64,000 bases of DNA from Anomalospiza imberbis (GCF_031753505.1 NW_027099792.1:1-64000), one strand, 5' to 3'. Shown: positions 7,957 through 18,978, counted from the stretch's first letter. A program made the numbers and translations. Notes: a model not told the origin generated them from the letters alone.

Positions 7957-8321
7957 GTGAGTAGCGAATCAATCCCTGCCTCCTCGTGAGCAAGTTGCTG
8001 GAAGGAGTCATCGGCGCAGGGACGGCTTTTAGCCGGCTTCCGTTCAGTTTCTTTCTCGCAGGTTTCTGGGTGTTTTGATCCGGACGGCACCCCCAGGCTT
8101 GCTCTCCCAGCTGGGAGCCCTGCACGCTCGCTGCGGCTTCCACAAATTGTCGCCCGTGCTTGTGGATTGGGAGCACTGTCCTCCTCCACGGTGCCAGCTT
8201 TTTCTCTTTACAGAGGAGCACATGTACATGAAGGTGAAGAGATTCCTTCTGTCACACCAGTATTTGGACCTGAGCCGGAATACCGGCTTTCCTCCAGCTT
8301 TTCTCCAGTTTTGGTTTTGAG
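7949..8321 (+). CDS. Hypothetical spliced chimeric ORF, 88 aa (CpG-island exon + URB1-like exon), U1
   Basis: An ATG at 7949 gives two codons plus two bases before the donor at 7957. Joining to the acceptor ending at 8061 completes a Trp codon (TG|G). The frame then runs through the URB1-like exon to a TGA at 8318-8320, for 88 residues starting Met-Ser-Trp-Phe-Leu-Gly. The intron of 105 bases (7957-8061) is short, as is common in birds. The frame upstream of the ATG stays open back to a TAG at 7604 but has no other ATG. The stop comes from a one-base insertion and lies just before the exon end, so a fully spliced transcript could be a nonsense-mediated-decay target. The same frame exists in U2 (19669-20040, second codon GGC), U3 (30185-30556), U4 (41929-42300) and U5 (53664-54035). 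Translation is unproven; a noncoding RNA is equally possible. Confidence 0.35.
8062..8321 (+). pseudogene. URB1: URB1-like exon block E2 (NopRA1 region), frameshifted
   Basis: URB1 is a large nucleolar protein needed for 60S ribosome subunit assembly; its C-terminal region is the NopRA1 domain. This block starts after a ttctcgcag acceptor and ends at a gtaagag donor (8322). One frame encodes LGALHARCGFHKLSPVLVDW and then EEHMYMKVKRFLLSHQYLDL. An extra C in the ctttcctccag word near 8290 breaks the frame. Ignoring one base, the end reads GFLQLFSSFGFE and finishes on a complete codon, in phase with the next block. A second acceptor-like tttacag lies at 8213, so the ancestral exon may have begun there or at 8062. 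The family assignment is from memory of the domain's pattern. Confidence 0.65.
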
Positions 8322-8575
8322 GTAAGAGTCCCATTTTAGGCAATCCAGGAATTCTTCAGAAACGTGTTAAAAGCAGCCGTACAAATACAAGGAAACCTCA
8401 TTCTCCCACAGGCAGTTAATTAGAAGCACCTTTCTTATGTTTCGTATTGCAATTAAAAATGTCAATTCTCTGGGGTTTTTGTTGCTTTCTCCGTACTAAG
8501 GCGCAATGAGCTGTGCTGTGTATGCTCTGTGAGCACAAGCAAAGACTGTTCTGCCCCGGCTAGCTGCAATTCCTC

Positions 8576-8625
8576 TTTGAGTTCAGATTAGTAACTTTGA
8601 GTTCAGATTAGTAACTTTGAGTTCA
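8576..8625 (+). repeat. 20-bp tandem repeat, 2.5 copies
   Basis: The 20-mer tttgagttcagattagtaac occurs at 8576-8595 and 8596-8615, followed by a half copy to 8625. It lies inside the intron-like interval between URB1-like blocks, with the same copy number in all five complete units. Confidence 0.95.
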
Positions 8626-8875
8626 ACGGAAGTGTTTTAGAAACAGCAACTTCTAAAACTCCATTTCCACTGCATGTTTGGGCTGCAGACTGACTGTTCC
8701 CACGGGACGTCAGCGATTAAATTTGATAGGAATGGAAATGCAGAAGTCCAGAACCAGCTCGGGGAAGCCCTGAGCTGGCAGTCAGAGGGAAGCGGGGTTT
8801 TGTTGCTCTTAGGGGCTGGTATTCTTTGGAAATGTCTGAATGTCTGACGGTGGTATTTTTCTTTGTGGCTTCCAG

Positions 8876-9020
8876 CACAAAGCAGAGCGTGAGTGGATGC
8901 TCAGGTTTCCTGGGGAGGGGCTGTGTGGCAAACACTGCTATGAGCTTCACGTCTACCAGAGGATTTTCCGGGTGATTCTTTTCCCTTTTCAGCAGTCCTT
9001 TGTGTGACGAGGGCTCCCAG
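8876..9020 (+). pseudogene. URB1: URB1-like exon block E3, frameshifted
   Basis: A clean cttccag acceptor ends at 8875 and a gtaagag donor begins at 9021. The frame reads HKAEREWML, then GEGLCGKHCYELHVYQRIFR. This matches the NopRA1 pattern of a basic/Trp start, a Gly-Leu-Arg-like turn and a Tyr/Arg/Phe helix. One extra base in the cttttccctttt stretch near 8980 throws the frame into a TGA. Dropping one base gives SPLCDEGSQ ending on a complete codon at the donor. Block E2 ends and E3 begins in phase 0, as expected of authentic neighbouring exons. Intron-like DNA of 554 and 629 bases flanks it. Copies: 20596, 31112, 42856 and 54591. Confidence 0.7.
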
Positions 9021-9649
9021 GTAAGAGTTCAAAAAGAGCAGTTCCCAACTACCCCCAAACCACAACAAGCTTGTGGGGCTTCAAGATCTCAAGTACCACA
9101 GAGAAAGGAACAGCCGATTCTGCCTTGGTCCTCTTGAAAATCTGTTCCTTGCCGGTTAGGTGTATGTGGGGAGGGGGAAAGAGTTGCTTGTGTCTAAACC
9201 AGTCCCATCCTTATGCCCTGAAACTGGAACAGCTTCCTGCCATCAAGGAGCCTCACGTGGGTGCCGTGGTTTTGCTCCTGCAGTCGGGGCCTTTTCTTTT
9301 TGGGGTCTCTATTCCCCGGCCAGCACATTTGTTACCTGAACGGTGCTTCAGCAGGAGGGAAACTCACGGGCCAGGAGCTCTCAGGTTTGGGAGCACCCAC
9401 CCTGGGTATTTCAAGTACCAAAACCTTGGGCAAAGGAGAAAATTGTCTTGCTACTTGAATACTTCTTGTCAGCGCAGCACCTGTGGTGTGAAGCTTTGAA
9501 GGGAGAATGTCTTTCCTTCTCTGGACTTGCTGAGAGCAAGTGGTGTTCGTTTTACCTGGGGCGTTGATCAGATACCAGCCAAATTGCTCATTTTAAGTTA
9601 GAGAATTAGGTCTTGGCTGTAAAAGAACACGCTGCATTTTCTGTTTCAG

Positions 9650-9759
9650 AGTCGCATTCTGGAGATATTACAGAGTGCTGCCCGTGTCACCAGAGCTGCC
9701 TATGAGCTGCTAGAGGATTGCAGCCTCCTCGCCTGGGTCCCGCACAGCTTAGAGAAAAG
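9650..9759 (+). pseudogene. URB1: URB1-like exon block E4, frame intact
   Basis: A tttctgtttcag acceptor ends at 9649 and a gtaacc donor begins at 9760. The 110-base block is fully open: SRILEILQSAARVTRAAYEL, then LEDCSLLAWVPHSLEK. The ILEILQ.A..V..AAYEL..D.SLL.W pattern follows the part of the NopRA1 region that comes after block E3. It ends with two bases of a codon (AG), which the first base of block E5 completes as Arg, so splice phase is preserved. Of the four blocks this is the best conserved, with no stop or frameshift. Copies: 21370, 31886, 43630 and 55365. Confidence 0.7.
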
Positions 9760-10302
9760 GTAACCGGAGGAGGACAGGAGAAATGGGAACAATTTCCCGT
9801 CCCCGGTGGAAGAATGACGTGGCTGAGGATGAAAGCAAGGGTGACAGGCAGGGAGGCGGGGGCACCAAGGGCTGCACTGGCAGAACTTGCTGAACGCTGA
9901 GGTGTCCCTTGTGGTTTTGAAAACAGAATCAAGACGCTTTCAGGTTGTGGTAGGAGGAGGGGATGATGGGGCTGGGGGGGGGAAGCTTTGTGACTTGGAA
10001 ACCACTTCCTTAAAAAGCAAAGTGACACCTTGTGCTGGTGTCTTTACCTTTTAAATTTCAAGCACCCTCAGTTCCCATCCTGTCACAGGACCTGCTGCAC
10101 AGGAAGTGGCACAGTAATGGATTTGAGCTGTCTAGAACATTCTTTCTCCTCCCCTCGCCTCTCTCCCTCACAAAAATAATCTCTTCTGCCACGCCAAGTT
10201 CAGGCAAGTGCACCAAAAGTGCACTAGAATATGGTCCCCTGTAGGAGATGGACCAGCTGCTGGTGAGGATCTGCCTTTCAAATGTGGTTTTCTTTTTTTT
10301 TT

Positions 10303-11540
10303 TTTCTTTTTTTTCCCTTTGTTTTTGTTTTGTTTTATTTGGTTTTTCAGGTTTCTGGAGAACAAGGTGATAAATAAAATGATTTCCTTACTCCATACTC
10401 TATGGCTAATAAATTTAGGAGACAAGAGAGAAAACAAGAATCAATCCCAGACAGTGCTGTTGAGATGGATATATTATCTATCTACCTGTATATAGATATT
10501 TGTAGATATATATTTTTTTTAATTTTTTAATTTTTTTTTCTGTGTAGTGATAATAACGGGATTTTTTTTTGTTAGGATACCTTGCTTTAATGTTTTATAT
10601 TTTTCTTAAAGTGGTATTTAAAGTTATTAGTTATATTATAATAGTTTATTACATTTATTGGGTAAAGTAACAGTTCCTTGTATTTTATTGGTATCAAGTA
10701 ATTAATGTTAGTCATTAATTGGTAAGAGTTTATAGTGAATTATTAAGGTACGAATATTGTTTATTCAGGTATGTATTTTTTAATTGTAGGTATTTCCATG
10801 TGTTTATATTGGTTTTTATGTTAATGAGTTTGGCTTTTTTTGTTATGAATATCTTAGTATTTTATTAGGGGTTTTTTTTTATTCGTTTAGATGTTTGGTA
10901 TGTGGATTATTTGTTAAGTATGTTTTTTTATATATATATATAAATATATGTTTTGGAATTTAAGTTATAAATATACTTGTTCAGGATTTTTGTAGAGTTC
11001 CATGTAAAAAATGAAGTAGGTAGGGGAGATGGAAAGTAATAATTATAGTTATTAATAAAATGAGTCTTTTAGTTTTTAATAATGATTTAAGTTATTTAGT
11101 GATGTTTTAAGTTTTGAAAATATGATTGGCTTATTTTTTATTTCTGCGTAATTGATTGATTTCTAAAAACATTTTGTAATGTTTTTGTAAATTGATTTCT
11201 TGTGATTTCGTCGATTTGTATACTTTAAAACATGTTTTCTATTTATGATTGTGTGTTAAGAATAAAAAATTAACAGTTGTTTTATTTGGCAAAGTAGTAT
11301 GTTTAAAGATGTTTATATTTGGCAGCAATTTATTTAAAGGTACAGATGTGTTATTGTTTCATTTGGTTAGTTAATAAGTAAGTTTGTTTACTGTGGTTCA
11401 AGTGTGAGTTGTAGTTCTTTTAGGTGTTAAAAGAGATGTAGAAACAATAGAATTAGGTTATTAAAAGGTCATACTGTTTTGATAATGAGAAGTCAATTTG
11501 TGTTGGAGTCATTGGGTATTTTTGGTTGGTGGTTGGGTGG
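10303..11540 (+). repeat. Nested 1236-bp subrepeat, first copy (type a), U1
   Basis: Begins in the T-rich acceptor tract of E5 and contains the terminal exon block plus about 1 kb of AT-rich, G+T-skewed DNA. The next copy of the E5 start is exactly 1236 bases downstream (10351 to 11587). Type-a markers include cttaaagtggtattta near 10604, tattttattggtatcaag near 10680, ttcgtcgattt near 11207 and aaaaaattaacag near 11264. Confidence 0.9.
10351..10495 (+). pseudogene. URB1: URB1-like terminal exon block E5a
   Basis: A long T-rich tract and ggtttttcag acceptor precede 10351. The first base completes the Arg codon from E4. The frame then reads FLENKVINKMISLLHTLWLI and NLGDK, consistent with the continuing C-terminal region of URB1. 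After about 30 residues it degenerates into NQSQTVLLRWIYYLSTCI and a TAG at 10493. Two aataaa words (10373 and 10408) lie inside the frame and could act as polyadenylation signals. Beyond it the sequence passes directly into AT-rich repeat DNA, so the true 3' end of the gene is missing. U4 and U5 copies read gaataagg instead of gaacaagg (Asn AAT, synonymous). Confidence 0.65.
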
Positions 11541-12770
11541 TTTTTTTTTTCCCTTTGTTTTTGTTTTGTTTTATTTTGTTTTTCAGGTTTCTGGAGAACA
11601 AGGTGATAAATAAAATGATTTCCTTACTCCATACTCTATGGCTAATAAATTTAGGAGTCAAGAGAGAAAACAAGAATCAATCCCAGACAGTGCTGTTGAG
11701 ATGGATATATTATCTATCTACCTGTATATAGATATTTGTAGATATATGTATTTTTTTTTTTTAATTTTTTTTTCTGTGTAGTGATAATAACGGGATTTTT
11801 TTTTGTTAGGATACCTTGCTTTAATGTTTTATATTTTTCATAAAGTGTGATTTAAAGTTATTAGTTATATTATAATAGTTTATTACATTTATTGGGTAAA
11901 GTAACAGTTCCTTGTATTTCATTGGCATCAAGTAATTAATGTTAGTCATTAATTGGTAAGAGTTTATCGTGAATTATTAAGGTACGAATATTGTTTATTC
12001 AGGTATGTATTTTTTAATTGTAGGTATTTCCATGTGTTTATATTGGTTTTTATGTTAATGAGTTTGGCTTTTTTTGTTATGAATATCTTAGTATTTTATT
12101 AGGGTTTTTTTTTTATTCGTTTACATGTTTGGTATGTGGATTATTTGTTAAGTATGTTTTTTTATATATATATATAAATATATGTTTTGGAATTTAAGTT
12201 ATAAATATACTTGTTCAGGATTTTTGTAGAGTTCCATGTAAAAAATGAAGTAGGTAGGGGAGATGGAAAGTAATAATTATAGTTATTAATAAAATGAGTC
12301 TTTTAGTTTTTAATAATGATTTAAGTTATTTAGTGATGTTTTAAGTTTTGAAAATATGATTGGCTTATTTTTTATTTCTGCGTAATTGATTGATTTCTAA
12401 AAACATTTTGTAATGTTTTTGTAAATTGATTTCTTGTGATTTCGTGGATTTGTATACTTTAAAACATGTTTTCTATTTATGATTGTGTGTTAAGAATAAA
12501 AACAGTTGTTTTATTTGGCAAAGTAGTATGTTTAAAGATGTTTATATTTGGCAGCAATTTATTTAAAGGTACAGATGTGTTATTGTTTCATTTGGTTAGT
12601 TAATAAGTAAGTTTGTTTACTGTGGTTCAAGTGTGAGTTGTAGTTCTTTTAGGTGTTAAAAGAGATGTAGAAACAATAGAATTAGGTTATTAAAAGGTCA
12701 TACTGTTTTGATAATGAGAAGTCAATTTGTGTTGGAGTCATTGGGTATTTTTGGTTGGTGGTTGGGTGTT
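11541..12770 (+). repeat. Nested 1236-bp subrepeat, second copy (type b), U1
   Basis: Repeats the preceding subrepeat, including the E5 exon block and its acceptor. Type-b markers are cataaagtgtgattta near 11838, tatttcattggcatcaag near 11914, ttcgtggattt near 12441 and a deletion giving aataaaaacag near 12495. The junction falls in a poly-T/ccctttg tract near 11540-11555, suggesting that homopolymer tracts mediated the duplication. Confidence 0.9.
11587..11731 (+). pseudogene. URB1: URB1-like terminal exon block E5b (duplicate)
   Basis: Second copy of the terminal exon block, with its own T-rich tract and tttttcag acceptor. Against E5a it has the gac codon (Asp) of NLGDK changed to gtc (Val), read as NLGVK. 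A transcript could use either copy as its last exon. Copies are at 33823, 45563 and 57298; U2 has none. In U3 an a-to-g change (aatcgatccc, near 33915) turns Gln to Arg. Confidence 0.65.
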
Positions 12771-13379
12771 TTTTTTTTTTTGTTTTTTTTTTTTTTTAAA
12801 TGTATTCCTGTTATGTTTGGTCTTGGTAGGGTTAATTGTTTTAAATGGTAGGTTTGATGTTTTGAGGTAACTTCTTTGTGGTTTTGTGTGGTTTTGGGGT
12901 TGTTTTGTAACTAAATATTAGACAGGTATTTATTTGTAATGATCTCGGTAATTTTACTTTTGGTGGTTGAACTGTCATTTGGGGTATGAGTGTCTAAATG
13001 CTCTTTGAAGAGTCGACGTCACGTGTAAGTTTTTTGGTTTGCGATTTAGTGTTTGTAAAGGATGAGGTTAGTTGTGAAGAGCTGTACTACCAAGGTGTGT
13101 AGAAAATAGGTTTTTAGGATTGGTGGCTGATAAGCAGCGTATTTGGAGGTGTGGTTCTGGTTGGTGTTACTTGTAGGTTTTGTTTTGGTTGTGGAACTAT
13201 TTCTTTTGGGGGTTTTGTGTGTTTTAAATAAGGTTTGACACAGTGAGTAGGACTCTGGTCCGATTTCTTTTTTGTGGAACCGTAAGTATAAGGTTTTCTT
13301 TAGGTTATGCAATTGACGGGACTACCTTCTGGACTACTTACTAAGTCTTGTACTTGACGAGGTTTTTGTAACTCTGATT
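12771..13379 (+). other. C-poor, G+T-rich lead-out of U1; no gene seen
   Basis: Corresponds to 1064-1670. The plus strand is rich in G and T: the equivalent line 1441-1500 has about 19 G and 4 C. A minus-strand frame of 88 codons at 13046-13312 is a by-product of the low C/A content and has no recognisable similarity. The CRE/E-box composite lies within. Confidence 0.7.
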
Positions 13380-13483
13380 TTGCAATCCAAGACGAAAAAT
13401 GAGAAGACGAAGGAGGTAGAGAGAAGTTGTCTCCTTATAGGACAAAAAGGGTTTAACACAGAAACCCTGCATGGTCTAATCTT

Positions 13484-14466
13484 GCGGTGGGGGGTTGGGG
13501 GGGGTGGGTTCCGAGCGACGGCCGGGCCGGGCCGGGCCGGGCCGCCCGCGGGGCTCGGCAGCGGGCGAGCACCGAGCTGTGCGCGCGAAACGGGAGGCGG
13601 CGGCGGCGGGGAGCCGAAGGGAGCCGAGCTGAGCCGAAGGGAGCCGAGCCGAGAGGCTCCGAGTTCAGCCGAGCCGAGCCGAGCTGCGCCGAAGAGGCGA
13701 ATCCAGCCGAGTCTAGCGGCTAAAAGCCGAGGCGAGCCGAGGAGCCGAGTTCAGCCGAAGCGAGCCGAGCTCCGCCGAGCGCGGCATCCCGAGCAGGCCG
13801 GGGCGGGCTCGGGCTGCAGCCCGGCGGGCGCTCTGTGAGGCTCCCCCTCTTGTCCCTCTCTCTGCCTCTCCTTCTTCCTTCTTTCTCCCCGTATTCCTGT
13901 TCTCTGTCCGCAGACCCCCCCGGCGCGGCGCCCCTGGGCCCTGGCAGGAGTCCCCGCACGGGGCCGGAGGCTCTCGGCGGATCCCCCCGTGCCGGCCAAA
14001 CGCCGCCCGGCACTGCCGGACCCGGGGCTTTCCCGGCATCGCGCCGAGAGCGGCCCCCGCTCTGTGCCGTGCCGTCCGTGCCGCGTCCCCGCCGTCTCTG
14101 CCACTCCCTCTTTCTGCCCCTCGCCTGTGACAGCGAGGCTGGGCAGGAGCTTCAACCCTTCGGGGGGCTTTCTTGTTGCGGCAGAGTCCCTTTCGGGGGG
14201 GATGGACACGTGGAGAGGGATTGAAGGAAGTGCTGGGCTGCTCTGCAGGGCAGTTGGACTCGTTCTGTGCCTTCTTTGGGGGCCGGGAAAAGGGGGCGAA
14301 GACGCGGGGCTCTGATGTCCTTTGGGGCGCCCCAAGGTCCCTCGGAGAGGGAGGCACACTGCGGTGGAGGAGCAGGTGGGTGGCGAACGAGGGGGGGTCA
14401 CGCTGGGTGCCGTCCCCCAGAGGGACCCAAAGCTGCCCCAAAATGCACGGGGAGGCGTGTGTGTAG
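13484..14466 (+). promoter_or_regulatory. CpG island 1 (U2)
   Basis: Same elements as at 1776-2751, with an 8-G middle run in the potential G-quadruplex and four GGGCC copies. A 27-base poly-A tract follows at 14901. Confidence 0.8.
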
Positions 14467-14900
14467 AATACTAAATCCCGTCAAGTGTTTCGTTTTTGTA
14501 GCTATTGGTAAGAATAGGAATTTGTCTCTGAATTCATTTGGAAAGAAACCCCGAGCAGCCCCAGGTGTGAGCTGTGAGGATGAGGAGGGGCCGGCTCCTG
14601 CCGGGGGCTCTTTTAAGGGGGTTTGCCTCAGCTCACTTTGGCATGGAGCTGCCGGAGAAGAGGAGCTTTTGGGGGGCTCCCGGGGCTGTCCTTGGAAGGA
14701 CGGTGAGAGCTTGAGACAGCAGAGTCTGGGGGATCACTTGGATACCTGGAGCATTGCTCCAAGGAGGTGCCGAGGGACAAACCTTTGTGCCGGGAAGAAG
14801 CAGCAGCCAAACAGGTGAGCCCATGTGTATTTGTAGCGGGGACATTTCTCCTTTCCCTTTTAAATTTCATCTTGCCAATCCCTCCACGGTGCTCCCAGGG

Positions 14901-14931
<31 letters not shown>

Positions 14932-15955
14932 TTTGAGGACAAAAGCAATTCAAATTGAAGGTAGCGACTTCTTTTCCATTATTGACCCTGTCTGAACAGG
15001 TGGGCAATCCCTCTTCGTTTGTGGTTTTGAGGGTATTGGCTGAAGGCAAACCTGCCTTTTCCAGGGTGTTAGGGGTATCCCAGGGGTGGCAGGGAACCCC
15101 TGGGTTCTATTTTAAATGGAAGGGGGAAAATATTGTTGTCGTTTGATGGGTTCGATTTGAGGCTAACCCCCCCCTCCATTTTCATCACCCTTAGGTTTAA
15201 ATGGAGGGGGCAGCCCCGTTGTCCCTCCTTTTAAAGGGTTTGGCTTGAGGTAAAATCCCCCTTTCCCATCATTTGTCTCGCCGGCCGGGGGTCTATGTAG
15301 AAATCACGAACGGGGCGGGACTGCTGAGGAAGGCGTCTCGAGCTGTTTAATTTTCTCGCATCACTCTCATGACATGCTTATGACAGTGGGAAGATGCCAG
15401 CAGCTCACATCCCCGCCAGCAGACCAAGAACCTAATGTTAGAATTTACTGGAAAGTTTTTGGACCGGTCACACGAAGCACAAGCATATTGACAGTAGTTC
15501 TGTCTAACCCCTGTAAGCACACGTACCTTTGCTTTTTAAAACAATGCTCGCTTATTTCGAGTGCAATACCTGCTTGTAAGCCTTAAAACACAATGCACGG
15601 GGCTCCATTCTCAAGCTTAGAACTTCCTAGTGTCTCGCTAGATGTACTTTTCTGTAGCTTAGGGAGTTGTTCTAGAGGGGCGTTAATACACAGACCATTG
15701 CTCTAGTTGTAGTTAACTGCTACTTCTTGTATAATTTGTCTGCTGACAAATCTGATGTCTAGTGCTTAGCTCTACCCGCAGTTGTGCTGTTTGTGAGGCC
15801 TGCCTTTTTTTTGCAGCTTTCCCCAAACCCTCTGATTTTAAAGATTCCCACAATCTGAGGGATTTCATTTGAGGAAAGCCCCTTCTTTTCTGCTCTTGTA
15901 GGGGACGAAATGGAAGGGGAGAACACATTTATTTGCCCTCGATGAAGTGAGGCGA

Positions 15956-16461
15956 GCACCTGAGTGTGGCGTCGGTTTCGGGGGTTGAACTGAAGGAAGC
16001 TGCAGCTCTCGCAGCGTTTGAAGGGTTGAAATCGGGGTGTGCCGCTGCCTTGGAGGGCGCTTCTTCTGCCCCTGGGCCGGCACCAAAGGTTCTGTGGCGG
16101 GCGCTGCTGGCATGGCCCGGGGAGCTGCTGAGGGGGAAGGGGAGTTTGGCGCGGCCGGGCTGCCGCGGGACCGCCAGAGCCGCGCCGCTGCGAGGCGTGC
16201 GGAGCCGAGGGGAGCTTTGCCGGGCCGGCGGGCGGGAGAGGCGGCGCGGCGCTGCGCCGGTGCCGGCCGGTGCCGGCCGCTCCGTCCGCTCCGGGCGCGG
16301 GGCTCGGGCGCCGCCGGGGCGCCCCGGGCCCGGTGCCGGCCCCGCCGGGCAGAGGGGGCAGCGGGCGGGGGTCTCCCGGCGCGGCGCCGCCTCTGCCCGC
16401 CGGAGGAGCCGCTTTCGTGCCGGGAGCGCGGCTTTCAATGTTCCCAAGTTCCTTGATGGGG
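15956..16461 (+). promoter_or_regulatory. CpG island 2 (U2)
   Basis: Unchanged from U1 by eye. The DNA immediately before it (15714-15900) carries the private U2 substitutions, which stop before the island. Confidence 0.75.
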
Positions 16462-16575
16462 CGGTTTTGAGGTGGTTTTTAGGAATTGATTGTATCGTTT
16501 CGTTTGGTTCGTAGTAGGTGTATGCTAATGGACACGGTGTACTTCTCGAATGTCATGGTTCTTGGTTCAGGTGCT

Positions 16576-18978
16576 GATGACAAGGGGTTTTTTCGATTGA
16601 GCTTTGTTGTTGGATTTTTTTTTTTTTTTTTTGTGGGATTTTGGTTGGGGTTTTTTTTGGTTGGTTGGTTGGTTGGTTGGATAAAAATTATAATTTAAAA
16701 TTATATTTTTTAAGGTTTACAGTGGTTTTTATGGGTCGTAGCATGAAGTAGAGGGTAGGTTTTTAATTCGGTTGTGGTGACTTTTTTTGCCGTAGAGTCT
16801 GTAGTGTTTGTTTTGGTGGGTTTGAGGTAGTGTCCTGTAGTTCATTAGTGAGGTTTTTATAATATTGATGATTGCATTATTGTTTAGTGTATTATAGAGG
16901 TTTTATTCATTTGGTTTTTTGATTGTCGTGTATGTTTTATTGTTGCAGAGAATTTGGGAGATATTGTTTATGGTTACACTTATCTTTTGGCTTCGTGTTT
17001 ATTTCTAGGTAGTATTTTGGTTTTGATGGTTTGAGGCGTTATGGGTTTATTGAGTTAGGAATACTTTTGCTGTTGTTAATTTAAGTTGTTGGGTTTTTGG
17101 TTTTTTTTTGTTTTTTTGTAGTTTGATCTATTTGGTTGCAGTTTTTTATTCGTTTTATTTTTGGGAACATGGGTATTTATATGCTAGATTTTTTTAAGGC
17201 AGTTATTTTATTTGGGTGGTGATTTGTTTGTTTCTCTGTGGTTTAGATTTTTTTATATCGGTAATGAGTTTGGTGGGTTTTTTTAGTTAATTTTATAGAG
17301 TATTGGGTTCTCTTTATGAGTTAGCGTAGAGGTAGAGTTTTGGTTCTATTTTTGGGTTTTAGTAACGTTCAGGGTCTGCTGTAGGGTTTGGAGTTTAGTA
17401 TGTTAGTTGGGTTTGGTTTTGTTTTTTTTTTTTTTTTTTTCTTCTTTTTGGTGGTCTTTGTGATTTGCTGTGTGGGTTTCTATAGGGCTTGAACAAATTT
17501 TTGTTTCATTCGTGTGATGTGATAAGAATTGTTAGCGAAAAGAGTGTAGTGTGGGGTTTTTTTGCTGGTAGTTGGTTGGCCGGTGGAGCCGTTCTAGCAT
17601 TTTTGGACGGCATTGGTGGGAATTGGATGCTGTTTGTATTGGCATTTTAGTTTCAGGAATTGGATTTTAAATGCAAAATTATAACTATAATGAAAGAAAA
17701 CAAATCCAGAAATATAAAAATGGGAATATAAAATTCCAGTTTTAAATACAAAGAGAATACATATCAAGAGAACATGTAACATAAATAATCTCTTACCACA
17801 AGATGTTATAATGTTTGATAGAGAGTGTTTTATATGTTTGTGTAAATACATGTAAACATAGATGATAGCTATAAACTAAATCCATATAAAATATCAACAT
17901 AAAATGTATCATTAATATGTGTAGATATATAGAAATATAAAGTACAAAAAAACCCCAAAATCATAGAAATCAATACAATACATATAATACTGTGTATGTC
18001 TCATAATAACACAGTATAATCCAAATATATTTTATGTCTAAATACAAAATATTTTGTATTTATTGTATATATAAAATTTATTGTAATACAATATACACGC
18101 TCTTATAAACGTAAATATCAAAACCATAAATACTGAAATATTCAAATATAGTTTAAAATAAATTTGTTTCATTTAATTTGGTAGTAGGCAGGGTTTTTAT
18201 TACAAAAATTATAAAATAAAGCTAGAAGTCTATGTATAGAAATACATCATACATACGTTAAGATCTATATAAAAATTAAAAAGTAAGTAAATATATGTAT
18301 GGGCGTATATATGACGTAAAATAGAAATAATAATTTATCTATCTTGTTGCATTATTATATAGATTACATCTTTTTAATATAATATGTCAATATACACTCT
18401 AAATGCAAATGTGAATAAAATTATGAAAATATGTAAATATTTAAAGATCGTTTGAAGAAAGGGCTTTTTTAAGGTTTCGTTTGCTTAAAGGCAGGAATTT
18501 TCTTGAAAAGAAAAAGATGTATATACATTTTATTTTGATATAATTCTAAATACAGATAATATATAATCGATGTATAAAGATATCTGTAAAATATAATATA
18601 GAAATAAAAATAAGTAATAGGAAGAAATAGAATATAAGTAACACCATACATCACTCTACATTTAAAATGTAAATTTGAATATAAGTGCGAAAAATATAAA
18701 TTTTAAAAAATTCAACACGGTTTAAAAGAAAGGATTTTTTTTTTTTTTTACTTGGGTAGAGGAAGGGTTTTATTATAAACAGTATAAACCTTTTAGAAAT
18801 ATCAATCTGCATGTAGAAATATATCATCAATATATTGAGATATGTGTAAAAATATAAAATATAATAAAATATAAGTAATAGGAATAAATGTTATGATTAT
18901 GCATCCATATACACTCTAAATCAAAATGTGGATATAAACATGAAAAGTATAAAAATAAAATAGATTGAAATATAGTTT
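16576..18978 (+). other. G+T-skewed and A-rich segments (U2); no gene
   Basis: The C-poor stretch runs to about 17650 and the A-rich degenerate repeats follow to about 18978. U2 and later units share ttattacaaaa near 18198 and gggcgtatat near 18301, where U1 has ttattgcaaaa and gggtgtatat. Confidence 0.7.

Larger units (their letters stand above)
1671..13379 (+). repeat. Macrosatellite unit U1 (11709 bp)
   Basis: This is the first complete unit and serves as the reference for coordinates. Order: CpG island 1, mid-GC stretch with poly-A tract, CpG island 2, G+T-rich stretch, A-rich degenerate repeats, poly-T, CpG island 3, URB1-like exon blocks, two 1236-bp subrepeats, G+T-rich lead-out. Private variants include a 26-base poly-A at 3186 and a three-copy GGGCC run. 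Near 1695-1720 it has gaggagacg and agttctctcc where later units read gagaagacg and agttgtctcc. Confidence 0.97.

Noticed and set aside
7608..8189. 193-codon minus-strand frame across CpG island 3
   Set aside because: It is antisense to the better supported URB1-like exon and promoter signals, with no recognisable similarity.
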